Positions 1-9,900 of a stretch of 64,000 nt of DNA are shown one piece after another; the first letter of the stretch is position 1; every line of letters begins with the position of its first letter. Position numbers and translations under genes: made by a program. The notes below the pieces were generated by a model that did no database searches, was not told the DNA's origin, and worked only from the letters and a program-made list of their open reading frames with translations. Source of the DNA: Stomorhina lunata (lineage: Eukaryota > Arthropoda > Insecta > Diptera > Rhiniidae); assembly GCA_933228675.1 (NCBI GenBank), contig OW121741.1, forward strand, positions 58,694,037-58,758,036, written 5' to 3'.

Positions 1-2149
1 GAGCAATCGTACTTCCTATATGCGCTTTTTCAATCATCGTTGAAGTGAGATTTGATGGAATCCATAGTTTCCAGGGACATTCTTCTCCTAATATCGTATT
101 TACTAAAGTTTTCTTGTAGATTTTTTCTTCGATTACCTTAAAGTCTGGAAGCTTATCAGAATTTTCATTTATGTTTTTAACCATATCTAAATATTCTTCA
201 CATTCAAACTCTGTAGTTTCAAAATCTAATAGGTCTTCACCAGACAATTTATTAATTTCTACTTCATGACATATTCTAATCTTCCACTCAGATCTCTTAA
301 CGTCATGAGCCATTTTAAGCTGGCATGATCTGTTATTACAGTGAATGACATCATTTCAACATAGGGCCTTAACTTTTTGATCGCCATCATCGCGGCTAGG
401 CATTCTTTTTCAGTAACGCTATATTTTCTTTGGCATGAATTCAATTTTTGGGAATAAAATGCAATCGGGTGTTCTTCATTATTTTTATTTAATTGTATAA
501 TACCGCACCGACTCCATAATCAGAAGCATCACACTGTATATAAAACCGTTTGGTAAAATCAGGGTGTCTGAGTACAGGTGCGGTGGTTAGCACTTTTTTT
601 AATTTTTCGAAGACTCTATCGCTTCTGAAGTCATAATAAATTTTTTTGATTTTTTTAGGGTATCTGTCAATGGAGCAGCGGTTCCAAGGAAGCTCCTCAC
701 TTCTCTCGTTGTTTTTGGTATTTTAATGTTTCGAATCGCTTCAACTTTTGTTTGATCTGTCTTCAGCATTCCCCCTTCAATTATAAATCCCAAATATTTT
801 AGTTCTTGAAAGCAAAATTGAGACTTTTTGAGTCCAATAGTGAGATTGGCTTTTCTCAAACATACAGCTACTTCTTTTAACAGCTTTAAATGCTCTTCAA
901 ATGAACTAGAAATCACTAGTAAATCATCTAAATAGATGAAGACATTTTCTTTAATGCGCTGAGGAATCACCTTATCCATTAACCTGCAGAGACGTTGAGC
1001 GGCATTACATAGCCCAAATGGCATCACCCGGAACTGGTATAAAGGCCTACCAGGCACCGTGAAAGCTGTGTAAGGCTTACTTTCCTCCTCCAACTCTATC
1101 TACCAGAACGCGTACTTCAAGTCGACACTGCTGATGAAATATGTTTCATCGATGCGACTAAGTATTCCATCTATATTCTGCAGTGGATACGCGTCTTTTA
1201 CCGTGAGGTTGTTGAGTTTGCGAGCACCCAAACAAAAACGATTTTTCCCAGGCTTGCGAACAATAGTCGTCCTATTGCTCCAAGGACTTTCGCTTTCTTC
1301 TATCACGTTCAACTTGAGCATAGTATCAATTTCAGCATAAGTTATTTGTTGTACTGCGGGCGAAATCGGATAGTGCCGGTCTTTAACGGGTACTGCTCCC
1401 TCAATTAATTTAATAGAATGTTTCTCGAATGGAGTTACTCCCAGACCATTTTCCTCAAACGTATTAAAAAGTTTTATTACTTCATCTAATTGTTGTTGTT
1501 GTTGCTCGGACGGACTATGCGGACGCAACTTATGTTCTACTTCATTATCTACAAATTTATTTAAATTTTCCAAATTTATCTCTTCTACCCTATCGACATC
1601 CGGTACTAGGCCAAATGACTCCCAGAAGTCAATTCCTAAATACAGATGCTATTCCAGATCAGGACAAAGATACAAAAACATATCATGTTCTTGACCTTTA
1701 TAATGTACACTGGTTTTTATTTTGCCTAAAACTCTTTGATGTTGACCACTGGCAGTTTTCACACTGGTCAGCATCGGTTGAATAGACAATCCTAAATTTA
1801 AAACAAATTCCCTACAGTTTTTACCCAAAATACTCACGGACGCTCCCGAATCTAACAATCGCCGAACTTGGCTATCACAAATCGATACGTTAATAAAAAT
1901 TCTTGGGTCATTATTTGATTTACTGAACCTAACTATAGACTCAACAATTCTGCTTCTTCTTTTTCTACGTTCATTAAAGTCATCTCTCAATTTTGTTATC
2001 TTTTTAGACTTAATAGTGCTTACCGCATCAGTTCCAAAAATTTTTGTCTTAACCTTTTCATAGTTCTTTTCCCTAGCTTCTAGAGTCAAATAGTGTCTGG
2101 TCTTGGAATTAACGAAACTATTCTCATTTTTTAAATCATTATTAACCAC
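1..2149 (-). pseudogene. pol: Osvaldo-like pol pseudogene (protease, RT, RNase H, partial linker)
   Basis: The aspartic protease motif LLDSGASVSILG lies near 1840. The reverse transcriptase runs from about 1573 to 690, with fingers motif SPWSNRTTIVRKPGKNRF and the catalytic YLDD near 930. The RNase H part holds YSVTEKECLAA and TDHASLKWLM (444-259). Breaks seen: an in-frame TAG after the protease (1649-1651), another TAG just before the RT palm (1100-1102), loss of about 14 codons after FLGTA compared with the fresh copy, a frame break near 610-625, and a deletion near 260 that removes the RNase H C-terminal end. Integrase is outside the window. The enzyme would have copied genomic RNA into DNA inside gag particles. 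This copy cannot make an active product. Confidence 0.85.
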
Positions 2150-2171
2150 ACTATTATTATCTGTTTCATTT

Positions 2172-3655
2172 CTAGGTGAACCTATACTTTTGATGGAGCA
2201 GGGATTTCCTTTTGACTAGGTCCCCCGTCAATCCCACGCCACTCTTGAAATTTTTTTGTTGGCATATCGGGCATTTGGGTGTCACTACTCCTGGCTTGCC
2301 GCATCGGTAACAGAAAAGCACTCTCTGTTCCACTGGACATTCCATAAAAGCATGACCTGAAGTTTTACAATTCCAGCAGACTAGAGTTGATTTTTGTAGT
2401 TGCACCGCATCCAATTCCTGCTAGCCCAATTCAAGACGTTGTAGAGGTCTTGAATTGGGCTAGCAGGAATTGGATCATACGAGTATTCATCGAAATAAAC
2501 CTCGCTCACCATCCGATTAGGTGCTCGTGGTGGAGGCATTACGTTTTTGACTTCCCTCCTTGGGAAATTTCTTTCCGCCTCATTGCACTCGATCCGCAAT
2601 TGTTCTACTGAAGAAACTGCTATTGGGTACACTATCCTGGCTAAATTTGGATTAACGTTCCTCTTCATAATTTTTATCATATCATATTCTGGCATTGCTT
2701 GCGTAAGTTGAGATCTTAATTTATTCATTGCTTGGAAAAAACTATCAATCGATTCATGGTTTTGTTGTTTCTTTTCTACCAGATCACGCATAACTTCGAA
2801 ATTGGACCGTGGTGTTTGATATTGCGATTTTAACGCCAGACGCAAAACTGGCCATTCCGTCATACCATGGGTTCCTATGAAGGACCAATACCAATCTTTA
2901 ACAGAATCTGCCACTATTAAATGGAAGTCTCTTACAACTTCCCTATCGATTATGTTGTAATGGGTCTTTAGATGATCTAACCTGAAAATAAAATCATCGA
3001 CCGACATCGATTTGTTATCAAAACATCTGACGAATATCAAAACATTCATTTCCGGTCAGATTGGATCTATTGATACTATTGTTGGTGAGATTTGGGTTCA
3101 CGGCAGGAGGTGGGTAGTTTGGCACAAAATTAAATAATGGACAAGAGTTGCGTGGCGCCACGCTATCAGCCACAACATTACTTGATTGTTGTCTTCACCA
3201 TTTGGAACTTGATTGTTGTCTTCACCATTTCCGGTATTACTAATAATAATTGGATTTGTATTCGCTCCCGTAGGATGTTTAGCAGCTATTTTAGAAAGAT
3301 TCTGAATAGCTATCGATAAATCAGTCATCGTCTTTTTAACCTCAGCCATCTCTTCCTGTACCATTTTTCTGACCTTATCTTCTAAAGACCTCTGAACGTT
3401 TAAGGCCTCATCAGTCACTAATTCTCTAACCTCTGGGTCTATATTTTCGTTCAAACTACTATTGGTCTAAGGGACACTATTTATTATACCAGATTGGTGG
3501 TTTGCTGTGGCGTTTGTTGGTCGAGATGACGTCGCCATTATAGTGTTGGACATGTCAATAAAGTGAGCACTTACATCATTATTATTTGGATTGGACATTT
3601 TTGGAAATCTTTGAAGTTTCGGTTCGGATGGAAGTGTGGATCTATTCAAATCGAA
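2172..3655 (-). pseudogene. gag: Osvaldo-like gag pseudogene
   Basis: The capsid-like part (DFIFRLDHLKTHYNI, then SVEQLRIECNEAERNF) lies at 3049-2500. A nucleocapsid zinc finger of the C-X2-C-X4-H-X4-C form follows at about 2385-2340, and then a second cluster with paired cysteines (CYRC...KCPIC) and no histidine. Upstream pieces at 3649-3467 and 3454-3098 match the N-terminal third of the intact gag at 18536. A short tandem duplication encoding NGEDNNQV twice lies near 3190-3225. The reading frame is broken between these pieces and again by the inverted duplication at 2409-2475. Homology to the intact gag begins around its residue 36, so the true start is missing. Confidence 0.8.
2409..2475. 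repeat. 29-bp perfect inverted repeat inside gag
   Basis: Bases 2409-2437 are repeated as their exact reverse complement at 2447-2475, with a 9-base spacer between them. On the minus strand the right arm codes for PIPASPIQDL of gag, and the left arm is an inverted copy of it. The intact relative has no such palindrome, so this is a local inverted duplication that arose in this copy. It breaks the gag frame just before the zinc fingers. Confidence 0.95.
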
Positions 3656-4084
3656 TTCGGGTAATCTAAATATTTCTTTTTCTATTTGTTTGAAATTCTA
3701 CAGATTGTCTGCCTAATTCACGATTACTTTAATATAACAAAATTATATAAGTTTTGCCTGGACTATATGGAGAATGGGTGGGTTTGGTTGGTCATTTTAT
3801 TAGATCAAGTAATCAGCATCAATTTTTTTTATTTACTGTCAAGCCACAAACATAGTAAAATGAAATTCTATTTTATAAATATGTAATACAATAGTCAAAT
3901 TATGTTACACATGTACGAGATGAAGAGAGTATGGTTAAGTGGTAAAAGAAATGTAAACAAACCATTTTATAAAGATGCCAGAGTGTTGTTAGAAAGACAC
4001 ATAAATACTTCGAAAATAAGTTATTCCGGTGTGTGATGGGAATCAACAAATCAACTTAACATTTCCAATTTATTAATTTGTTGT
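3656..4084. other. AT-rich spacer, nothing recognised
   Basis: I see no gene, inverted terminal repeat or LTR boundary here. It may hold the ragged 5' edge of the minus-strand Gypsy fragment. Confidence 0.5.
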
Positions 4085-4232
4085 TTACGGGAGATCTGCA
4101 GTTCTTTGTATTGCTTAAGTTATCGCTCTGGTCATTTCTCCAGTTTTTTTCTTTAGTCAATCTAGTTCTCTTGTTATTATTCCAGCCATTTCTCTAGTCA
4201 TTTCTCTGGCCATTTATTTCGCGCTTCTTTGA
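4085..4232 (+). repeat. Degenerate minisatellite, left block
   Basis: Irregular repeats of a motif like CTCTAGTCATTT or CTCTGGCCATTT. The same kind of motif makes up the block at 9111-9490. The two blocks bracket the 412-like element, which suggests that element landed in, or recombined with, a minisatellite. Confidence 0.65.
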
Positions 4233-4268
4233 TCCCACAGAAGTGAGATTAACAAGCAGGTAAATCAA

Positions 4269-6641
4269 ATGCTGGAGGAGAAACTAATATCACCCAGCGT
4301 TTCTCCCTGGAATTCGCCGATCCTTCTGGTGCCCAAGAAAGCAGGGCAGGATGGCGAGAAGAAGTGGAGACTGGTGGTGGATTTCAGGAAGGTTAACGAT
4401 GCGACAGTCAAGCAGGTTTTTCCGATACCCAGGATTGACGAGATATTAGACCAGCTGGGGTGCAGCAGGTATTTCACTACACTGGATCTAGCGAGCGGAT
4501 ACCATCAGGTATTAATGGACCCCAGCGACAAACAGAAGACAGCCTTCAGCACGAATCTGGGACATTTCGAGTTCAATCGAATGCCTTTCGGGTTAACAGG
4601 AGCCCCAGCAACGTTCCAAAGGATTATGAACTCTGTGGTGTCGGGTCTGCAGGGAGTTGACTGTTTCGTTTACCTGGACGACATTGTTATATACGGAAGG
4701 AACTTGAGTGACCACCAGTTGCGGCTAGAGCGGGTATTTAACGCCCTGCGGCGCTACAACCTCAAACTTCAGCCAGGGAAGTGTCATTTCCTGCAGAGGG
4801 AAGTAGTGTACTTGGGTCATAGATGCTCGGAAGAAGGCGTTCTTCCGGACCAAGGCAGAATTAGGGCAGTAAAGGACATACCTCCTCCAAGAAACGTCAA
4901 GGGGCTACAAGCTTTCCTGGGACTAGTCAACTACTACAGGAAGTTCATACCGCACTGCGCGAAGACGTCTTTGCCGCTGAGTAAATTATTGAGAAAAGAC
5001 ACGAAGTGGGTATGGACAACCGAGTGCCAGGAAGCCATGGACAATTTAAAAGAGGCCATTACCAACCCTCCCCTCCTGCAGTACCCAGATTTCAGTAAAC
5101 CGTTCATCCTGACTACAGATGCGAGCAACGGAGCCTTGGGGGCCGTGTTGTCCCAAGGAGAGCTCGGGAGCGACTTGCCCATCTATTTCGCGAGTAGGGT
5201 GTTGAGTGACACCGAGAAACGCTACTCCACAATAGAGAGGGAACTACTGGCCGTCGTGTGGGCTACTAAAACCTTCAGACCATACTTGCTAGGCAGGTAC
5301 TTCACAGTAGTTACCGATCATAAACCACTGAAGGGTATAGCCAATCTAAGGGATCAGGAGGGCAGACTGGGACGTCTGAGGTTGAAACTTTTGGAGTATG
5401 ATTTTGAGGTACGCTACAAGCCTGGGAAATTGAACCAGAATGCTGATGCCCTCAGCCGTCTGCCAACAGAGGGGACTAACATATTCGTTGTAACCCGGGC
5501 GAAGGCCAAGGACATGAAAAAAGAGAAGGCGGGTGAGAGGATCATAACGGAGAATGCGGCGAATGAGGAACCGAGAAAAGGGGATATAGCTACATACCTG
5601 ACAAACCCGGAGGATATCAGGAAGGTGCTGAAGACGTTCCACGACTCGCCGTTAGGTGGACACCAGGGAGCACTCAAAACATATTTCCGGATTAGGGCTC
5701 AGTACAAGTGGCAGGGAATGCAAAGGCAGATTAAGGACTATGTTGCCGCCTGCAAGCTCTGCCAGCAAAACAAGTGTTCGAAAGTCAGCAGAATGCCCAT
5801 GAACCTCACTTCCACACCCCACCTACCATTCGAACGTGTATTTATGGATATAGTGGGACCGTTACCAGTATCATCAAATGGGAATAAATACATAGTGACC
5901 TTCCTGGATGATTTCTCTAAATATTTTTCATGTGCGGCTATACCAGACATGGAAGCCGCCACAGTAGCAAAGGAGTTCTTTAGAGAGATTATTGCCCGGT
6001 TTTTTATTCCCAAGGTCCTGGTAACGGATAACGGGAGAAACTTCACCTCTAAGCTGTTCAAGGAAGTTTGCAAGCTACTGGGGGTAAAGAATATATACAC
6101 CTCCCCATATCACCCACAGTCTAATGGTTCATTGGAAAGAACACACAGGCCACTGGCCGAGTATTTAAGAAATTTCGTCAAAATGGACGGTGCCAACTGG
6201 GACGAATGGCTGCATCACGCGATGCACGTGCATAATAACACGAGGCACACGTCCACGAAGCAGACTCCAAACAGAGTACTGTATGGGTTCGAGTTCGAGG
6301 TGCCCTGCAGGTTAAGGAAACAGCCGGCTCCTCTTTACAATACGGACGATTACGACAAAATTTTACGGTACCAAATCCAACGAAGCTACGAAATAGTGAG
6401 AGCAAACCAAGACAAAGCTAAGGCAAGATCTAAGACCTACTACGACCGGGGGACAGAGGTAAGGTGTTTCAAGGTGGGACAGATGGTATGGCTAAAGAAC
6501 CAGGCGAGGAAGAATAAGTTCTCACCCATATGGCTAGGACCTTATAGAATTACGGGAGTACCCACACCCGTAAACGTAAGGATAAAATGTGGGAACTCGG
6601 AGAGGGTTTACCACAATAACCTGGTGAAACTGGCTGGTTAA
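4269..6641 (+). CDS. pol: Gypsy pol: reverse transcriptase, RNase H, integrase (5'-truncated, otherwise open)
   Basis: The 790-codon ORF has no internal stop. Homologous sequence extends upstream to about 4236, so the ATG at 4269 is only an internal methionine and the real N-terminus (gag, protease, RT fingers start) is missing. The RT palm shows LDLASGYHQV and YLDD at about residues 135-138. RNase H shows TTDASNGALGAVLSQ near residue 280 and VTDHKPL. Integrase has an HHCC finger ending CKLCQQNKC, then catalytic Asp in MDIVG (about 527), Asp in VTDNGRNF (about 584) and Glu in GSLERTH (about 621), the usual D-D-35-E spacing. The C-terminal domain ends with LGPYRITG...NLVKL. The style HPQSNGSLERTH is that of the 412/mdg1 group. 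It could yield enzymatic domains but no particle. Confidence 0.93.
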   Translation: MLEEKLISPSVSPWNSPILLVPKKAGQDGEKKWRLVVDFRKVNDATVKQVFPIPRIDEILDQLGCSRYFTTLDLASGYHQVLMDPSDKQKTAFSTNLGHFEFNRMPFGLTGAPATFQRIMNSVVSGLQGVDCFVYLDDIVIYGRNLSDHQLRLERVFNALRRYNLKLQPGKCHFLQREVVYLGHRCSEEGVLPDQGRIRAVKDIPPPRNVKGLQAFLGLVNYYRKFIPHCAKTSLPLSKLLRKDTKWVWTTECQEAMDNLKEAITNPPLLQYPDFSKPFILTTDASNGALGAVLSQGELGSDLPIYFASRVLSDTEKRYSTIERELLAVVWATKTFRPYLLGRYFTVVTDHKPLKGIANLRDQEGRLGRLRLKLLEYDFEVRYKPGKLNQNADALSRLPTEGTNIFVVTRAKAKDMKKEKAGERIITENAANEEPRKGDIATYLTNPEDIRKVLKTFHDSPLGGHQGALKTYFRIRAQYKWQGMQRQIKDYVAACKLCQQNKCSKVSRMPMNLTSTPHLPFERVFMDIVGPLPVSSNGNKYIVTFLDDFSKYFSCAAIPDMEAATVAKEFFREIIARFFIPKVLVTDNGRNFTSKLFKEVCKLLGVKNIYTSPYHPQSNGSLERTHRPLAEYLRNFVKMDGANWDEWLHHAMHVHNNTRHTSTKQTPNRVLYGFEFEVPCRLRKQPAPLYNTDDYDKILRYQIQRSYEIVRANQDKAKARSKTYYDRGTEVRCFKVGQMVWLKNQARKNKFSPIWLGPYRITGVPTPVNVRIKCGNSERVYHNNLVKLAG

Positions 6642-6787
6642 GTGGGTAGTTACGGGGATAAAAAGAAACAGAGTTGCGGTAGGAGGAGGAGGTACTTTCG
6701 TAAAAAAGAATTGCATCGGAAAAAGAGGAAGCGATAGGTTAGAATAAATAAAAAAAAAGGAGATAGTGATAGGAATACACAGAAACG

Positions 6788-6949
6788 CACTACAGAGATA
6801 GTGGCGTAAGTAAAGACAAGAAAAGAAAAACACTACGGAGATAGTGATAGAAATAAACAGAAACGCACTACGGAGATAGTGGCGTAAATAAATAAGGAAA
6901 AGAAAAACACTACGGAGATAGTGAACGGAAACGCACTTCGGAGACAGTG
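6788..6949 (+). repeat. Array of five 16-nt hairpins in the 3' region of the 412-like element
   Basis: The unit CACTACGGAGATAGTG (arms CACTA/TAGTG, six-base loop) occurs at 6788-6803, 6831-6846, 6866-6881, 6908-6923 and 6934-6949. The last unit has a shorter stem (CACT/AGTG). Flanks alternate between GAAACG...GCGT and AAAAA...AT. A partial further copy (GGAGATAGTG) precedes the array near 6759. The array follows the pol stop by about 150 bases, so it is in the transcript's 3' part. Confidence 0.85.
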
Positions 6950-8672
6950 GCGTGATAGCAGGATAGCAGGAGGATAGGGAGACACGTGACTCCGCTCCAA
7001 ACCTAGTTACTTTGGCTCGAAACCAAATGTACAAGGGGGCAGCGGATGGACAGAGGGAAATGTTTTTTTTTTTTGTAGATGGATGTTCAGGTAGACGGAT
7101 TTCTAGTTTAAGGTTGTTTCGCCAACACTAGCCGGAATTAGTGCAAGCGATTGAGACAATTCCTGCTGCGTAGTGGGGGAAATAGCTTTGACGACATATC
7201 TAGATACGAACATGCCGAGATATAGTTAAGAGGAAGTATACACGTAAAGGTACGGTGAAAAATAGACGAGATAAGATTTGATTAGGCGACGCACTCTGTT
7301 CGGAAGAAGTATAATTTTAACCACCCCAATAAAACAGCCATCAGTAGCCACGAAATATTCTGCGCACGGGATCCTGAGGTTCAGCAGCAACGCTGATTTA
7401 ACCACCTTTTTAGTTCATATTTTTAGGCATAATCGGATTGTTGATGACCATATCGAAAACTTAAAAATATATTTTTTTTCTTTCGGTATTATTTTTTTTT
7501 TTCTTACAAGTTACCGTATAATACGTCACTGGCGCACGACAGTTTTAAATGTCTTACGTTTTCATGTGTTAAGACATATTAAATTTGTCGCTAAGCGCCA
7601 GGTATCAAATTATTAAAACAAAAAATATGTATGTATAAATATGTATGTCAAGTATTTAAAAATATATATGTTTATACATATATACATTTTATGACATAAT
7701 TTAGCGCAGTTGCGAACAGTTTTATTTTTTGCATATAATGCAAAATTTCATTTGTAAAGACCTTGAAAAATAAAAATTAATTAATATGATGAAAAGCGGT
7801 CATTTGCACAAACAATACAAACCATTGTTTTTGGAAATGACAGCAGTTCTTATTTTTCAAGTTCAACTCAAATATAGAAGAGTAATTAAAAGTAATTGGC
7901 TTTAGTAATCAGAAAATTTATTGCTTTATTGAAAGTTAATAAACCAATTTTTTTTTATTTCTTCTTTTCAATCATTCGTAAACATAAATTAATGTATAAT
8001 AAAAAAAAATTTTAACTTTCTCCGGTATTTTTTCCATTTATATATTTGTATGTTTATTACTAGACCTATTATTATCGTCTATATTAGAAAATTTTAATTT
8101 ATAATAATGTAATAATAAGAAATAATTTCCTTAAATGTAATTACAAAGTTTATTTAAAAAAAAAAATTTTTTTTCCTAACTAAATATAAAAAAAAGAGAG
8201 AAAGTAGTAATAATAATTTTATTAGATTAATCATTTGAAATTATAAAAAATATATATGTGAAATAAAAAAAAACACTAACAAAAATTTATATATTTATAT
8301 TTATAATTTATTATATTTTAATATAGCAAAAATAGGAAATAATAAAACTAAATGGTGTTAATATTTTTTCTACATAAATTCTAAGAATATGTATATATTT
8401 CAAAAAATAATTTTGTCAAATTCTTTCTTTTAAGTAATAAATTTAAGATTATAATTAAATGATTATTTGTCAAGCTAAATATAAGTGAAAATAAGGAAAA
8501 TAAATATAAAAAAAAAAAAAAAAAAATGCTGCTGCTGTAGTACCCAACGTGTTGTAAAGCCGAAAAATCAGCAACAAACAACCACAGCAAGTGATTGTCA
8601 AGTAAAATTGTTAAATTGAATTCATTTTCCGCCAAAAAATTGACTTGGCCTTTCCCACTCAAACAATGAGTC
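6950..8672. other. Non-coding 3' region, increasingly AT-rich
   Basis: No protein homology recognised. At 7036-7400 a purine-rich tract is followed by sequence with an AATAAA signal that could be LTR-derived. From about 7620 to 8530 the DNA is very AT-rich, with long A and T runs and no visible unit repeat. Confidence 0.4.
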
Positions 8673-8721
8673 GAAGCATCCAAGATTAGGATGCTTCTCC
8701 TTTAAAAAAAGGGGGGAGGGA
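8673..8721 (+). promoter_or_regulatory. Hairpin and polypurine tract next to the LTR
   Basis: A 9-bp stem (8673-8681 with 8689-8697, loop AAGATTA) is followed by the tract AAAAAAAGGGGGGAGGGA at 8704-8721, directly against the TG of the LTR at 8722. This is the expected plus-strand primer of an LTR retrotransposon. Confidence 0.8.
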
Positions 8722-9109
8722 TGTTGTGAGTTACTTTGCTAACGATACCAACATTCAAACAACAATGCGGAAATGAATCAAAATAAACTACTGGGCCACC
8801 AAATAGCCAAGAATGATGACAACAAATTGTAACACTTGCTGAGACGGCAATATGCAGTACCGCAGAGCTAAAACAGCTACTGCACCCACTTTGCAACATA
8901 TGCTGATTCGGCAGAAGCAACAACTACTACAACAACCATGCAGTAACTAGCAGCAGCAATTCAACTATAAAGTAGCTGGCTGCAACATAGAAAGAAGCAG
9001 TTTACTTATAGCAACCAAGAAGTAGTAAATAAAGAATGATTAAAATAAATAAACTTGTGTTCTTTATTACAAATCATACGTTAATTTCTTAAATACTCAA
9101 ATCATAACA
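8722..9109 (+). repeat. 3' LTR (388 bp)
   Basis: It begins TGTTGTGA and ends TCATAACA, near-perfect inverted termini of the TG...CA type. A polypurine tract lies just upstream, so this is a 3' LTR, not a solo LTR. Near its end it has AATAAA-type sequences and a run resembling a polyadenylation region. Minisatellite DNA begins immediately after it. Confidence 0.75.
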
Positions 9110-9110
9110 C

Positions 9111-9490
9111 CATGATAGTCATTGCTGTAGTCATTACTCTAGTCTAGCTCTAGCCATTGTTGCAGTTATCGCTCTGGTCACTGCACCAGTTATTTTTTTG
9201 ATCATTGCTATTGTCATGACTATGTTGGGCCAGCAGAGGCCCTTTACTTCGAAGTTATCATTTTGATCATTGCTCCAGTTAATCATTGGTCGGCTACTAT
9301 AATCATGACTACCCAAGATAGTCATTGCTCTAGACATTACTCTAGTCTAGCTCTAGCCATCGTTGCAGTCATTGCTTTAGCAATTGCTTTAGTTATCGCT
9401 CTGGTCTTTGCTCTAGTTATTTCTTTAATCATTTCCCTAGTCATTGCTCTAGTCATGACTAGGTCTTTCTCTTCGAAGTCATAACTACCT
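9111..9490 (+). repeat. Degenerate minisatellite, right block
   Basis: Repeats of the kind GTCATTGCTCTAGTCATT with many substitutions, including TTATCGCTCTGGTC, which also occurs in the left block near 4120. Any ORF here is only a product of the repeat. Confidence 0.8.
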
Positions 9491-9900
9491 TTACTTTGAA
9501 GTCATGACTATCTATTTCTCTGCTGGCCCTTCATTTCTAAGTACTTTGCCGGCAAATGACTTGTTGGGTTTGTCTCGTTCCTAATAACCAATTTTCTGGC
9601 TTAAAAACCCACATCCACAATTCGTCTTCCTGCAATTGTACTTTTTTAGCGATTGTCAAATTATGTGGGATTCAACGCGAAAAAAATCCTTTTTTAGAGC
9701 TTAATTTTCAATCAATATGAATGTATGAGGCTCTTTGCTTCACTGGGAGTCAAGGATAACAGAAGAAGAATTGAATGTATAGTGGTCTCCTGGATCTTTC
9801 AGTACCAGTTCAATTTCTCGACCTTCTTCAGGATGAGCAAATTTAAGTAAAAGAAAGTAAATTGGCTATCAAATGTTTACAAATTAACAAATAGTCCTCG
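9491..9900. other. Spacer, nothing recognised
   Basis: No gene or repeat boundary recognised. Confidence 0.4.

Larger units (their letters stand above)
1..3655 (-). mobile_element. Degraded Osvaldo-like Gypsy LTR retrotransposon, internal part
   Basis: Read on the minus strand, this stretch gives gag (3655 to 2172), protease, reverse transcriptase, RNase H and the start of the linker to integrase, in that order, and then leaves the window at base 1. The proteins resemble, domain by domain, those of the much fresher element at 15114-33461, so both belong to one family. That family looks like the Osvaldo group of Gypsy elements: long LTRs, a lysine-tRNA-type primer site in the intact copy, and a YLDD reverse transcriptase. 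No LTR is attached here; homology stops near 3655 inside the gag N-terminus. Stops, small deletions and frame breaks show it is a dead copy. The group name is my inference from motifs. Confidence 0.85.
4233..9109 (+). mobile_element. 412/mdg1-like Gypsy element lacking its 5' half
   Basis: An open pol ORF (4269-6641) starts abruptly inside the reverse transcriptase, followed by a 3' region and, at 8704-9109, a polypurine tract and LTR. No gag, protease, primer site or 5' LTR precedes it; the left neighbour is minisatellite DNA. The coding part is visibly richer in G+C than the surroundings. Whether the pol ORF and the LTR at 8722-9109 belong to one element is inferred from shared strand and from minisatellite flanks on both sides. 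An alternative is two independent insertions, with a different 3' LTR hidden at about 7036-7400, where a purine tract (ACAAGGGGGCAGCGGA) and an AATAAA-type signal occur. Confidence 0.5.

Noticed and set aside
7278..7616. 112-codon ORF after the 412-like pol, possibly env
   Set aside because: No signal peptide, cleavage site or membrane anchor pattern of an envelope protein.
9263..9484. 73-codon ORF with many valine, isoleucine and alanine residues
   Set aside because: Translation of the minisatellite.
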